64,000 bases of DNA from Lepas anatifera (GCA_034440635.1 JAOTON010000385.1:650501-714500), one strand, 5' to 3'. Counted from the first letter of the stretch, positions 23,001 to 37,241 are shown. Notes: generated by a model from the letters alone, not told the origin. A program made the numbers and translations.

Positions 23001-24930
23001 TATTTTTGGATATTGCCAAAAACTGAACTTTATGCTTGCAAAGACGGTGTACTCCAGAAATGCGCCATCTGGGAAGTTAAGAGAAGTGGCCACAAAAATC
23101 AGATTCCTTCCAGTGAGGTATGGTGGGACCCATGGGAGCCTCCCTGTGTTTCTACCACAGCATTGGGAAGAGGTAGCCTTTCGCCCTATAAATACTCAAG
23201 AGACAGAGAAATTCTATGGAATGCTAAGAAATTCTAAGGTGCGGCTTGGTATTCCATTTTAGCGTTTATATTTCTTCCTTTTTCTAAAGTTATTTAGGTC
23301 GGTTTTTAGGACTGCTCCATTTCTTGCACCTCTTTGGGATGTTTTTTTTACTGTCAAGTTTCAGCTTTAAGCAGTTTTTATTTGAATTTGGAAAATCAGT
23401 TTCCCAGGTTTATAGAATTGCTGAATATTTCGGACAAACACTAGGTTGAAAGATTGTTCAGACTCTTGAAAGGTATGATATACTCTGTACAGAAGTACCT
23501 ACAGAGTACATATTATATTTCCATCTTCTTACCTAGTGTTTGTACGAAATATTCAGAAATTTTTATTTGGTTAGTCTCCGCAGGGAGCAGTTCTGAGCAT
23601 TATACTTCAGTTTTTGCGTACTGTCTCCGCAGGGAAAAGTTTGCAGTGCCTTGTTTTAGTTCCATCGTTTTTTTTTACTAGGAGAGATTTTTGGTCGCTT
23701 TAGTCACTATCGTTTAAAGCGAAAGTTTATTGGGTGAGTTTTAATTATTGTATTCTTTGCTATTTTCTTTTGGCATTCTAGACACTTAATGTTTTGAATC
23801 TTTTTAGGAAAAAAGGTCGTTCTTCTTAACATTTTAGATGGCGTCCTGTTTCTGACAAGCACTCTGGGAACTTCACATTTCCACTGCAGCATGACAGCCA
23901 AAGCGATAGCATGAATTTTGCCGCCGATAAGATCAGGGTATTGTAGTCTCGTGAACCTATAGGTTCCCGAGATTACAAATTATCTACATACAATGCTTAA
24001 TATTTGCGATATCTCTAAAATATCACCTATAGGTGAGAAGACCAAGCTGCTGTCGGTCGAATTCGACTGGTCAGAGGGACCCGGGACCGATTCCGAATAA
24101 ACCTCGCCGGGCGCTGGAGGCTGGTATGGAATGCCGCGACAACTCCGGATTATACATGATCGAAAAACCTACCACAACTCGCCGGGGTGAATCCGGTATA
24201 CGACTAAGCTGCTGCGAAAAGTGATTTGGTCAAATGCAGGCCAGTGATTCAGCACAAATGAAAAGCTTGTGTTCGATAGGTACTGGGGAACACATAGAAT
24301 CATAATTTTTTCGGTTGCGAGCAAGCCTAAATAAGGAAAGGATAGCTTGTACTTCCAACTGTTTTAGTTATAGTCACATTAAGCAACCAGGGATTAACTA
24401 GCCGACACGATTCCACAGTTTGTAACGCCAGGGACGCACAGACGGACTCATATGCGGATCAAAATGCGGTGCGGATCTGATGAATAAAGCGAAACAGCCG
24501 CCGTTGATCCTACCAAAACCTTAGCGATGCAGCATGTCTGGCAACTCCAATGAACCAGACGTCTCATTTAGCTTGTCAGTATGGATTGCCGAATTTTGTA
24601 CCAGACAACAGGTCTTATCATGGGAGTTTTATGGCCACATTAGTCACATCTGCGAGCTCAGGCGAGGGCTCAACAGGCTGCCAACAGTTGGCCGGCGCGT
24701 CGCCATTTCACCAAAACGGCGACCATAAATATTCGCGATAAATTCTGGGCGGCTGGACAGACTCTCTGAGAGCGGGTCCGTCGCAGTGCGACAGAAATAC
24801 GACGCTGATATGAGCTGCCGGTGGCTCTGAAAACCGAGATGACGGAAGTGGCGGGCTGGGTCAGCACGATAATGTCCCCTCCCGGCCACCCTCCCCCAGA
24901 ACACAGGTCACCGGGCAGCGCCCACGGCGG
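20005..24930. other. Gene-poor stretch; one hAT-like repeat end
   Basis: An AATAAA at about 21,179 could be a distant polyadenylation signal for the CATIP-like gene, but it is 1.2 kb away and unremarkable. A repeat end reading CTGGATCCGCCAGTGGCA lies at about 22,116-22,133, facing left. Frames of up to 136 residues around 21.8-22.3 kb follow that repeat and show no known domain. Nothing else was recognised. Confidence 0.45.
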
Positions 24931-24935
24931 GGGCG

Positions 24936-24999
24936 TTCAGCGCCTGCGGCGGCTGGTCCAGCGCCTGCGGCGGCTGGTTCAGCGCCTGCAGGCAGGGCA
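24936..24999. repeat. 24-bp GC-rich tandem repeat, 2.6 copies
   Basis: The unit CAGCGCCTGCGGCGGCTGGT, plus four bases, occurs twice and then partially. It lies in a locally GC-rich patch (24,870-25,010). Frames through it give Leu/Arg- or Ala-rich peptides with no domain. Confidence 0.85.
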
Positions 25000-25085
25000 G
25001 GCAACGGTATACTGTCCACTGAACGCACTCTAGTGGTGTCAAACACGGCTTTGAACAGTCATACACGTTGACTAGTAGTGTTATT

Positions 25086-25200
25086 TGAGGGTGTTAGGAA
25101 CACACCAGCTGTTCAGGTCATTTGGCGTCGCCAGCTCGTGTTCTCTTGGTAGGGGTCGTGGTGCCAGATCAGGCAGCACGGGCCGTCCGGAGTCGTCTGG
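25086..25200 (-). mobile_element. Decayed tRNA-SINE body
   Basis: The plus-strand text from GTGTTAGGAACACACCAGCTG to GGTGCCAGATCA lines up word by word with the minus-strand SINE at 17,630: the GTTTAACGACGCACCAACTG, GGCGTCGTCAACTC and GGGGATCAGATC positions. It is heavily substituted, and the tRNA head was not recognised. Confidence 0.45.
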
Positions 25201-25974
25201 CCAGCTTTTCCTACACTTCGCCACGGGCTGGCTACTCTGGCTGCCGCCCACATGCAACATTTACTCAATTACTCTGAACACGTGCCAGACCTGCTTCAAT
25301 ATTCATAAATGGGATTTTCAGGGTGCTTCATCTTCTCCCATGGATATGCCTCCAAATATTCATGGCATGCGAATCGCTCACCGAATTTCATGGTGGTCCT
25401 TGCGACTGGCTCTAAAGGAATTTATGCATAGTGGATGGACCGGCATTCACGTATTAGGTTCGGTTGATAGGCCCGGTCGAGCTCGGCGCACCCGTCAGCC
25501 GGCGTTTTATGCACGAATTTGGCGGCTGTCGCCGGGCTGGGAGAGCCATCCGTCAGCAGAATGCCACCTGTGCCGGTGTATAATTGGGCGTCCAGAGCAG
25601 CGCCGGTGGTCACGATCGCAACAACGCCGCCCATTGGTCCGCCAGCCAGCGGCCGGGCGCCGCACAATAACGAAACGCTGGCATGTGCTGCCCAGCACAG
25701 GCCGACTACACGGGGGTGGTATGGAGACGTCTGAAAAACCCCGACCCTGGCAACAGAGAGTTGGGGAAAATCTTGAGGAGCCAGAAGATTGACCATTTTT
25801 AAATTCTAAAACTGTGAACGGTACCTAATGAGCTGCAAATAAGCCCATCCGTATGGTCTGTGATCAAAATCTGGTACCTAACCTACTTATTTTGGTGGCT
25901 GTGGATAACATTACGCTGACACTAACATTATGTTTCTCCTCTTCTAGTGCACGTCGTAAAGAGCAATGTGAATA

Positions 25975-26020
25975 TCAGGGATGTGGATTTACGAACATCA
26001 TTGGGGGTGCCCAAAGTTGA
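25975..26020. mobile_element. Repeat end with CAGGGATGTGGATTT motif
   Basis: CAGGGATGTGGATTT, then CATTGGGGGTGCCC, recurs inverted at about 28,195-28,246 (GGCACCCCCAAAGAGATAG then AAATCCACATCCCTGA). A weaker relative lies at 34,640-34,715. These look like terminal pieces of one DNA transposon family. CAG-starting ends fit hAT-like elements, but no target-site duplication was found. Confidence 0.5.
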
Positions 26021-28164
26021 GGAAGGAAAATAGCAATGTCCACCATGTAAGGGAGAGAGCATAATATTATCTTTGTTTTAGTCATCACACATGCCTTTTG
26101 AATCCTGAAAATGATGAACAATAACACTTATGCTGTATTTTTACACTAACTCGATGTCTTATCCCGGGTGCCGGATAGCCCCAAAGAGACATAGTTTACA
26201 GCCCTGCATGGCACTGCTCATTAAAACCCACGCAACAACCCACTACTGCTTTATTTAGAGACCGTTTAGCTATTGCTTCCACTGACACGTGTCGTGCTAT
26301 AAAAATTTCACAATTCGATTTTAAACACTTACTAAAAAACATACTAAAAACAGCCGTTAACAAATTGTCGCCACTCGAAAGAATTTAATTAACGTTGCTA
26401 AATCTTTCATTATTGTCCTCTCCCATCCTCGTATCAAAATTATTTTACGCTGTATAGTTTCGGCCAGTACGGAAATTTTGGCCAGAAAAAATCAGCATCT
26501 TCCAACAAACGGATTTATTTCGATGATATCTACCCTCTCAATGATTGACGCTATTTGTGAGGTCACCGCACAGCTGCCTTAATTCCAACTAATTAGGTAT
26601 AATGGGAATGCTGGGAGTTAAATGTCTGGATCTAACAACGGTAAATAACTTTTCACAACTAATGACAATAGTAAACAATAACAATACTAACTAAGAACGG
26701 CGATGTCACTCAGGAGATTCATAGCGGAGTATTATAGTATTCAAAACGATTTTTTATAGGCCTAAAGATAGAAGGTCGGACAATCACGGTTAGACGGTCA
26801 TGGACAGTGGCTTCTGCCTGTCTGGAGGCCGAGTGGCAGCGACGTCGAAAGCACGTGGTAACTGATAGGGAAATGGCATATGCTAAAGGAATGCAATGAT
26901 GTCCATGCCATTAAAATACACATACTTATAAGTTAATTCCCTCGGGCTTCTAGTGATTTGCCTTGGATCCTCATTGTTTACACAACCAGAGCTACTCATC
27001 TCTTCGCCTCAAATTCTCATTTTAAAATTATAGTGTTGCATACGGATGAAATGTCAGATAGGCGTTTATGCCACATACACCGTGTGTGTTGTATTACTAA
27101 TAAGTGTGCCAATTTTGAAAGCCTTGAAAAGCCGCATCATCTACCCTGGTACCGAAAAATACAATGGACTCGAAATTGGTGGCTGCAATTTTTTCCGCTA
27201 AGCATACTTATATACCGAACTCATTTAATGAACTTGCACTCATGTTTTCCAGTGTTATCGGTACTGCACATTGCACAAACACCTAACCCTTATATCCACC
27301 CACCTGCATAGACATTGTCCCCTACACCGGTTCCCCTTCTTCAGTCTGACACCAGGCACAACGCGCATCATTTTCAACGCCATAAATGTAGATATTACGA
27401 TTCGTCCGCGACCCTTCCCCACCGAGCCTTGAACTCCGTGTCAGGGGCGCTCAGCGTGACCTCTGTAACCTCTATGCCCGCAGGCAATCGCGGCTGCCGG
27501 CGGATGGCGGGCGATGATTGGTGGAGGCGCGTTCACTTGTATCGCGAGAAATTCAGCGGAAATTTCTCCATGAAAATGATAAAGCTTGAAACCATAAGCC
27601 AGGAGCTGCATAAATATTATATTTTTAGAACATTTCTAGCTATACCTTGCTTTCTATTGGCTTGATTTTATTTGCCACACCATCCGAGGCTGCTCTTCGG
27701 TACAGGCGAGACGGCGGAGTCGGCACAGGCCAGCCGGCGACCGAGTTCGCTGAAGTCGTGAGAGTCGCGATGAGTTTCTGCTGAGTGGAGAGGAGTGGGG
27801 CCCGGTCCGAAGGTAAACGAGGATAGGAGGAGCCGTTCATAAAACTTGACCATCAGACGAGATATAGAGAGTGAGGACTATTAGGGAGCACTACCGAAGT
27901 ACAACCAGATAATATACCAGAAGAGGGAAACACGTGCTGTTTTGCTCCGTGCTGGATGGTGAAAAGGCACAAAATATAATTCGGGATCTAGAAACATCAT
28001 CGATGTTTAATGCCTATTATGTCTGAGGCTTTTCGTTGTTTGATAAAATATTAAGCTGTGGGTCAGATGCAGAATGGCACTATAACGCGGTGGAAAAAGT
28101 ATTTGTTGATATTTTCCTCTATTTACGCACTTTATAAAAACTTTGCTTCACCTTTTGGGTGGCG

Positions 28165-28335
28165 GTGCCCAAATCACCATTGGGGGTGCCCAGCACATCA
28201 TTGGAGGTGCCAAGGCACCCCCAAAGAGATAGAAATCCACATCCCTGATGATTCTCCAGAAAGTTTTCCAATAGGAAAAGAGCTGGCAGCGCCATATGAC
28301 TGGCTATTGGTGCGTCGATAAACCTCAACAGTCAT
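28165..28335. mobile_element. DNA-transposon end joined to a SINE-like tail
   Basis: Three imperfect copies of a GGGTGCCCA/GGAGGTGCCA word lead into the AAATCCACATCCCTGA terminus at 28,246. Immediately right, 28,283-28,327 (CATATGACTGGCTATTGG then TGCGTCGATAAACCTCAACA) matches the 3' tail of the tRNA-SINE at 17.6 kb. Both are partial. Confidence 0.45.
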
Positions 28336-30263
28336 TCTAATGCACATTGTGCGCCTGTTTTGGCGCGAAAATCCATCGAAGGCCGCCTTACATGATCGAC
28401 TGAAGAAAGCTGTGTGGCAGTTGATAAACGATGCTTAAATTCCGGCACCGGGCACAAACTTTAAGCCACTGATAATCTCCGATAAACAATGAAGCCTTGG
28501 GACTTCCTCTCCCCTACTCCTGCCCATGGTGGCGATGTCGTCAGGCCGGCTTCTCGTAGGTGGTACCGCTAAAAATCAGTCCATTTTCAAATGTTCTACT
28601 TGTGAAATACCTTAACCGGGGCAGCCTGCGATCTTTTGCACCTACTGCTATCTGAGGGAGAGGGAGGAGGGGTGGGGGATCGAAGTCCCATCCCCTGGGA
28701 CTCCGGGAACCGGGAACCAACGATGGTACGAACAAATCAGAACGGCGGTGGGATCGCTCCACCGTCTTCTACTCTTGAACCAAGTCGTAAAAATATATGT
28801 TAGGCTGCGACGTCACATGGGGTCGAAATTGTTAGCATCTAATCCTGTCAAAAATCCCTTATAACTAAGAAACCGTTAGATCTAGCACAAAATTAAGGGC
28901 ATCAATGTGTTCCTCTAGACCTAAAAACTCGAATGATGTGCAACGTGACCCTCCTAAGTTACATTGTGGTTGTGGCCATAGGTCAAGGAAGAACTTTTCT
29001 TGATTGGACTTATTTGAAGAACTTTTCGAGGTCACCTTGCATATTAGTCGAGTTATTGGGATTATTGCAGCATCCTGTTTTCCTTCGGAGTCAAATACGA
29101 AATAATTTGAACTATGTGACATTTGTTTACATCTGGTAACCTCGTTATAAATCTGACCTAAAAGAAAAGTCGACATTTAGGCAATGCTTATTTCCAAGAG
29201 CTCTCGAATGATATCAAGAAACATTTTCTACTCCTTCTGACAGCCGAGCTACACCCTCCTTTGGTCTACCTCTTTTAATAAAACAAAATCGTCTTACATG
29301 GGCTTATAAATACTGTTATATCTATTGATCTCGCCTAGCCTGATATCAATTTCCAGCCACAAGCTGCCAAGCTCCTCAACTGACACGTTAACGCATTGAT
29401 TATGGCCCTTTTCATCTAATTCCTTACGTAGTCTGTCAGACTTGATCACGGATGTACCTTCTTGCATGGCCACTGGGTTGCAGGCGGCTGGGCCTAAAGA
29501 TGTGCGGGATATGATCTCGCGACCATGTCACGGACTTTGGAATTAGAGTCTTGCTCGGTGAACAGGCCGCATGCCTGCAAGATGGGACGTTGTGTTTCCT
29601 TCCGATTCTGTATGTGTTTTTATTCGTCGTCAACAATAAAGGTGTCAATAAAACACGTGTCTCTCGCCCCAATCAGCGCGGAACCGTTTGCGAAAAACGA
29701 AAAACGTACCGGATTCGATCAAACCTCCCTAATTTTTGGATTCCTGTAAAATACTGGAATACGTAAAAGTATTAACAGGGACAGTTAGCTGTTAGCGGAT
29801 TTATGGAATTGTTACTCCACTAATCATTAAACTGGTAATTGTCTAGGCCATTTTAAGTCAATTAGCGATTAACGGACCTAAAAGGCCTTACGAGAATGCT
29901 CACCTCTGCATCCCACTTAGAAATACGAATTTATAGATATAGAAGGCTTTATAAAGCCTGCACGTTGCAGTCCCTTTGTGATGTCTAGTGGTTCTGCCGG
30001 CTGCAAAGGTTTGATTTTTAATTTATGTTTAGGAACGCGTTCGTGCATGGCTCCAGTTGCAAGCGAGCCTGTGATTTTCACTGCATTGCTACACATTTCA
30101 GGCACATTCCACTGCGCCAAATAAGATTTAACTACAGCAAAATTGATTCTGCATGATCCATGTTTCCGCAACTTAGCTGATGCACAGATTTTGGATAACG
30201 GCCGGTAGGTATGTATCCTACGAAAGATATGTTTCAACGAATCTGCGCTTAAAACAGACCGTG

Positions 30264-31085
30264 CGTTGGGGTGGGTACTCCCCTTACCCCCAAAGGTTTT
30301 TCACAGAAAGCCCAAAACGGCGGGGAGCAACGCCACCATGCTTGGCAGACCTCTTGACTGGTCTTTTTCGAAACTCACGAAAATATTTTAGGTCCAGGTC
30401 ATGCCAGATCACGTTACCAGATCAAGTCAAGTCTCTTAACCTCAAGGAATGTTAAAGGTGTAGCACTAAGAGTAAACTTAAGTTATCTTTCTGAGGTTGT
30501 GAAAATGTATGGCTAAAAATGATATCTGGTTAGGGTTGGTCAAAGAGTTGTGGCATCATTTCTAAATACATTGAAAATGATTTTTGTTCTTTTGAAATAG
30601 GGCTGATAAACCAGGGTATAGCTCGTCCTCAAGATGAGGTAGGTTTAGATTTTAAGCATCATTCAAAAGCTCATGGAAAACCTACTGCAAAATCAACCAT
30701 TTTGAATCCAGGTCAATAACGAGGTCGCCAGAGGTCACCAAAAAGTCACGCTTTTCTAATTCGCTTGCGTTTCTAACTTTTGAACGAAGCAGAATACAGC
30801 AATACATTTGATATCGTACATACCTAGGTATGATTCTCACCTAAGGATTAAAATAATATAAACGCTATCTTAAAGTCCCTATTTGACCTTGACCTAGAAC
30901 CAAGGTCACTATGTGACCTGACAGGGTCATACTGCATATCATTCATTTGCATCTTGGGGTAAAATTATCTGATCGATGACTTTAACCTTGCTCTAGTTCC
31001 GATATCTTCTGACTCATAATGGATTTTCTAAATAAGCCTAAATTAGTCGTTTTGGTGATCTCTGAGATAAATGGAATCTCAAAGA
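30264..31085. mobile_element. Old, diverged TTAA-family element
   Basis: The left part, with a GGTACTCC-type relic of the GGTACC palindrome, then AAAACGGCGGGGAGCAACGCC, parallels the inverted family A copies. AGGTCA/TGACCT words continue to about 30,930. Termini are not preserved. Confidence 0.5.
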
Positions 31086-32786
31086 GGAGAATTTCGTCAT
31101 GTTCTATCACATGGCTACCTCAGTTCAAATCCTGCTGTAATCGTGCCACATTTCCTTCACTATCCTGAACATGTTATATTGCGACCAACGATAATGGACT
31201 AAGAATTTTAAATTAAATTTGATAACAAAAATGGGATCATTGAATAAGTCTGATCTGTGAATATGGCAATTACCTAAAAACCGAGCGCGTTAATGGCACA
31301 TATATCACCTTTAATTCTAACGTCGTTTTTTAAGCCAAAAAACAGTTACAAGATGTTTAAAATATTTGATTTTTCGTCAATTATTTTTTGCCAATATATT
31401 CTTACCATTCTAGCTAGCGGTCTTATATAGATGCCAATGTGATTTTAGGATTCGTGAATTTTGAATGATACCCAATTATTGACTTTGGGTCAACAGATAA
31501 ACTCACAGGTCAGACTAAACGCAAAACATGAAAGATTGTACCCGAACAAAAAATATGTGTTAATAATTTATATTTTTGTCACAATAAGATACGAATCACC
31601 AATGCTCGGCTAACGGGCCATTGTTTGACACCTATTTTTCTGGCCTGCCCTTGGAAGCTCTATAGATGGAGAAGAATTCACCCACCATCTCCCCGTGGAG
31701 GTTCAAAGGAGGCCCAGCCTCAATAATACGTGTTTGAATAGTAACCAGGCGAGAGTCTGTTGGGAGGATGTGACACCAATATTAAAAGCTGATCGTGACT
31801 TGAAACACCGACTCCACAGAGGTTTCTAAGAGGGTACCATAAAGGTCAAACCACCGACCTAGTGTGCCTTGAATGTGAAGACAAGCTGTCTCCAAGCATC
31901 AATACAGCTCCATTTATGGATGATTTCAGTATACAGCAGTGTCTTCCACTGCCGCAGCTGGTCAGCTTTAACTTGGACTGAACGGGATCCAGTAGTGGAG
32001 TGCCAGAGGTCGAAATTCCTATCATTTTGGCATTGTAAATGGTGACAGCCCAAGGTGGGCAGGCTGACAAAATCAGCCGGCATGTTTCCTCGAGACCAAT
32101 TACGGAACAAATCGCCGAAATTAGCACCTGTAATATGAACTCGCAATGTTGTTCAACAACTAGGATAGTCCAGGAGTATTCATTGGTATCCTACCAACGC
32201 AAAACGTGCTATATCTTGCAGCCTGGGCTGGTGACACATTTATGGTTTGACATTTTCAATGGCGACACACTGAACACATTTTTGGCCCCTGCGGAGTGCA
32301 AATAGTGGTCTACGGGTATGTATATCGGACACAAAAGACGTGTACTTTTGTCGCAGACGCATCTTTTGCGCTAATTTCACATTACATTTACAGAAGCTAT
32401 ACGCGATAGAATAATAAGGACTGTTCGCCATCGCTTCTTTAAACAAATTCTGATTTCAGTTGAATTGAGAATGAATAGGAAAGCCTTGTAACCAGCCATT
32501 GCGAAGGGCAGCAATGAGCCATTATCCAGTGGCTTTATGATTCTAGCGAGGAAGTTTCCTGTCAGCAGAACAATTAAAGATTGACTCGTCCCATCACTTA
32601 TTTGCTGGATGCGGCGGCTATGGTGCAGATAAAGTATTATGTAATTGAGCATGCACGCTTTCCTGGTCTGAAAGTTGATCGTGACTTACTTTCCCCTTCA
32701 AGAAGCTGAGAACAGGATGCTTTACAGCTATCCATACATTCTAAGCGCTGTCTGAGGTTAACTGCCGCGAACCTCTCAAGATACCA
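31086..32786. other. No recognised gene
   Basis: AT-rich; frames of up to 95 residues near 31.85-32.15 kb on the minus strand are not recognisable. Confidence 0.45.
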
Positions 32787-33685
32787 TTAACCCTCGCCCA
32801 CCGGGGGCCATCGATGGCCCCCTAGGTTTTTCAGGATAGCAGAAAACGACGAGGCGCAGCACCGCGGTTGAGGGCTCTACCTCTCACTGCATCATTTTCC
32901 ACATCCCTGAAATTTTTACCCCGGGTCCCCAGGTGGTCACCGACGAGGTCAACCAAGGTCACCACTTCACCTTTAGGCTCTGTAGAGCTACTTCAAGTCG
33001 AGCGATTTGAACTCCTCACTTTGACCCTCCGGGTCTCAGGTGTATATCCGGGATTTTTCGATTTCGTGCCCTGAGGTCGGTCACGAGGCGACCCCTCCCA
33101 TTGGAAAAGCATGGGGAAAGCTATTTCATGATATAAAAGCCACAAAATGATTGAATACTCGACTGCTCAGACAACGTTTTGGACACCCTTTCACGGATCC
33201 CGGGGTCATATTTGCCTTTGACTTTCCAGGTTTCGGTCACAGGGTCAAACAGTATTTTGACAATAACTTTTGACCTATTGAGCTGAGCGGTGAAACAAAC
33301 ACCATCGTGTTTGTCTTGTCACTGGCTTTCTTTGATATACGGAGGTACTTTTGACCCTTCGTGACCGGTCTATTAGGTCACGAGGTGACCTCTGGGGTAA
33401 ACCACTGGGGAGGTCTTTACGTTCCTCATAGCGGAAAGTACTGGCAATTTGCTATCAATGTACTTTACCGGCCTCAATAGCTCTATGACATAGAGTTATG
33501 CCCGTTTGTTATCATTGCATATTTGAGTGAAATAGCCGATCTTGACCTAATTTGACCTCTGGGGTAAACCATTGACCTGAGCACTAAACATGGAAGTATT
33601 CTGATCACGGCTTTTGCACTTTGCGATTTGGCTAACGCCCATATTTTGGTGGGGGGCATGGCCCCCGTGGGGGGGCGGGGGTTAA
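32787..33685 (-). mobile_element. TTAA element family B, copy 2, many 1-bp deletions
   Basis: It starts TTAACCCTCGCCCACCGG and ends in a G-rich stretch followed by GTTAA, inverted relative to the copy at 7,420. It aligns throughout with the copy at 46,390 but is shorter because single bases are missing again and again (for example GTAGAG for GTAAGAG and CTATGACATAGAG for CTAATGACATAAGAG). The flanking TTAA is present on both sides. Confidence 0.85.
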
Positions 33686-34084
33686 TGCTGTGCAGGTCAT
33701 GAATTCTATCCTAACTTGAATACGGACGCGACACTTACTTGCCAATTGTGCCACTTTACCAATTGTTTGCTAAAAAACATGTGTGCTTTCTAGGCGACAT
33801 CCAAAAGCTACATACATATCTTGAAAGAACCCATTCTGAGTTGTAGGTTTATCCACGATTGAAGTTTATCGGTTTCTAGAGGTTAAATGTTACCTGGCAG
33901 AGTGGACGAAAAGTAAAATGAAAGTCAAGGACTTAATCACTTCATGAAAAGCTCATCGAGAGCGCTCCAAGCAACGTGTGTATTGTTCTGTAAACATCGA
34001 TAAATTTCACAACTTCACTGTGCCTGCGTATGCTCCTTATGTTTGCCCTAACACCTTTTATTTATTTTTGTCCTGCACACAACG

Positions 34085-34620
34085 GCGGCACGAGTCAGAA
34101 CGAAAGTGATAAGCCAGGGTGGATCAGCCGAGGTCTTAGTGATGAGCTGGGAGCGACATGAAACAGGGTGGCAATGATAAGTCAGGGGTAGCACTGGTGA
34201 GCCACTGGAGGCAGTTATGAGCCGGGTGCTGTTCGAATCAGGGCGGCAGTGATAAGTCCGGGGATGGCACAAATCAGGGTGCCGGTTATAAGCAGGATGC
34301 GGTAGCGATGAGTCAGGGGCAGCATAATTCAGGGTGCCAGTGATAAGCCTGGTGCGGTAGTGCTGAACCAGGGCGGCAGTAGTGAGCCAGGGGCGGTCCG
34401 AATCAAGGTGGAAATGATAAACCGGGAGTGAAAGTGATGAGCCAGGGACGACACTGATAGCAAGGGGCGGTCAAGTTAGGTTTACAGTGAAAAACCGGGA
34501 GCAGCATGAATCAAGGCGGTAGTGATGAGCTGGAGCTGGTATGAATCAGGGCTACTGGTAAGGTAGATGGAGGCGGCATGAATCAGAGCAGAAGTGCTGA
34601 GAAGGTGGACGACACATGTA
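34085..34620. repeat. Degenerate minisatellite, GATGAGCCAGGGCGGCA-like unit
   Basis: Words such as GTGATAAGCCAGGGTGG, GTGATGAGCCAGGG and AATCAGGGCGGCAGTGA recur at irregular 25-55-bp spacing across about 530 bp. The units are heavily diverged. No coding sense on either strand. Confidence 0.75.
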
Positions 34621-34639
34621 TTGGGGTGCTCAAAACAGG

Positions 34640-34715
34640 ATTTGAGTGTTCAAATTAGGATTGGGGTGCTCGGGCACTCCCAAAGAGATAGAAAATTACA
34701 CCCCTAATTGGGATG
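34640..34715. mobile_element. Transposon end related to 26.0/28.2 kb
   Basis: GGGGTGCTCGGGCACTCCC, then AAAGAGATAGAAAATTACACC, matches the inverted terminus at 28.2 kb with substitutions. A separate GGCGGATCCAGGGGCAGG end lies just right, at about 34,797. Confidence 0.45.
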
Positions 34716-35459
34716 TCGGTATATGTATATCCACAGATGATCCCAATCGATGATTGTCATAATGAGAAGAAATTGTTTTCGATGGTTTGTTGCATTGGCG
34801 GATCCAGGGGCAGGAGTAACGCTTTCCACCACCCCCAGCGACCATTGGCGCCACTGAAATAGTTACAGTGCCCCTGAACGGTCGTGGCGCCTTCTGAGTC
34901 TATGAAAAGCTAACGCCTTGAGTGTAGATTGTGACAGATTAAGCAAGGCGTGGTGAAGGCCAAATTTTGTGAAAATTTGTGCATAGTTTTAACCATTTAC
35001 ACGCAACTTAGCTCAACGTTCCGCTTTTGTATCTAACACCGGGCCAAAAGATGTAAAATGAAACAATAAAGCCATGAAACAACGATAGTTATTACACTCG
35101 ATTACATCATACTTCGGATACAGACTGTAAACTGTTAAAATGATTTAGTACGTTTAGCGTAACTTGGCCGTTACTCAAGCATTGCTGGAGTTGAAATCAG
35201 GTTGACATCGGGATTGCTCGGGGTAGCTGCACGCTACGCCTACCCTGCATGAAAGCTAAAAGCGGGGACTACCACCGAGGGCAGAGAGGGCATGGTTTTA
35301 GCATCTTTCCTAAAGATGTTCTCAATATGCGGCATGCACTGACCCCCAGTCGTTGCTTTGCCTAGTCTGAGCTGAGATATTTTCTTGGGATTACTATAAT
35401 ATATCACACCAGAACAGTATATAGAGTATTATAGAGCCCAGGGTGGGGACGCGTACATC

Positions 35460-36306
35460 TTAACACGCGCATTGACGGGGGGTCTGAGCCACCTTCGGAT
35501 TGACGAGGGGGCGGGTACCCGCCCCCATAAGATCTCGATAACTACGGTAGGTAGCGAAAAACGGTAAATGGTGTTGGGTAGCCCATCCGCTTCTCCATCG
35601 AAAATATTTGAACCATTTTTTTGTCAGGTCACATTTAAGGTCACGAGAGGTCAAAACATACCATCATAGGGATAACATGTAAATAAGGTTTTTCGGCCAT
35701 TACATCTGAACAAGTAAAGATAGAGCAAAACGACTTAAACTATATGACTCCTCGCACCAAGCCAAATCGAATGATATATGGTTTGACCTTGCTAGGTCAA
35801 ATCGAAGATTTGACCTGACCTGAGGTCAGGTCAGGGTCAAATTATATAAAATGCATATCATTAGAACTGCAAAGCTAAAGCGAGTCTAATGCAGCTAAAA
35901 TAAACGCTCTATCACATTCCGTTACTGAGTTATTCAGTAACAACCATATTTCCCATGTATTACCAATGGAGAGGTCATGCCTTGTACCTGACCTTAGGTC
36001 ATCGATATCAAAAATACCGGAACATCTTTAGAGAACTCGGTGGGCCCATTATGTGATTTGAGTTTCAATTGGATAAGTTCACCCTGCTCCGACTTATGCT
36101 CTCTTAAACTTTTTTGAGGTCGGGTCACTTGACCTGTACTGGTGACCTGACCTGAGATGACCTATCCTTAAAAATTTCACAGAAGCTGCAAAAATGATGA
36201 GGGAAAAGGTATACCGAGTACGGCGGCGCTGCGCGCCGCCATTTTTCTGCTATCTCCGAAAAACCCGAGGGGGCGGGTACCCGCCCCCCGTCAATGCGCG
36301 TGTTAA
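35460..36306 (+). mobile_element. TTAA element family A, copy 3 (847 bp)
   Basis: Complete: TTAA plus CACGCGCATTGACGGG at the left, CCGTCAATGCGCGTGTTAA at the right. Palindromes GGGGGCGGGTACCCGCCCCC lie near both ends. The hairpin GGCGGCGCTGCGCGCCGCC lies at about 36,222. The half-site palindrome is at 35,811-35,833. It aligns along its whole length with the 14,076 copy. Confidence 0.92.
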
Positions 36307-36455
36307 TGAATTGAACTAATCACTTAGCAGGGGACAGGCCAGCACCGACTGGATTTAGCAAGGAATCATTGATATAGAACTTATCACAACAAAGGCTTAG
36401 CGAGAGAGGAAGAGCAAAGACTCCCGCCAAAGGAAAGGCGGTGATGGCCTTCTTC

Positions 36456-36955
<500 letters not shown>

Positions 36956-37241
36956 GGAAACCACCACAAAATCATTATTTGGGGGATTCGGACTGACTAT
37001 GGTGGAGATAGAACAAGGGAAGTGAGTGAGAAGCGAAACTCAAATATATGCACTGACTGTATTTAAAGACGCTATCGATGCACTTCACAGCACTAGAATC
37101 GGGAACATTGGTGAACGCCCACGCAGGTGAGCGGGAGAAAAGAAAGATACCCAGTACGAGTTCCCAGATTGGGGGATGGCTCTGATTCACCAGCTCACAC
37201 ACGTCGCCTGCTTTCGACACCATCGCTCACGGTGTCTCTCT

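Larger units (their letters stand above)
25201..30260. other. Mostly unassigned; GC-rich patch and repeat ends
   Basis: A GC-rich patch at 25,440-25,780 is open in several frames on both strands, with no protein signature. Related repeat ends occur at 25,975-26,020 and 28,165-28,250. A second GC-richer patch lies at 27,400-27,840. No exon could be supported. Confidence 0.4.
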
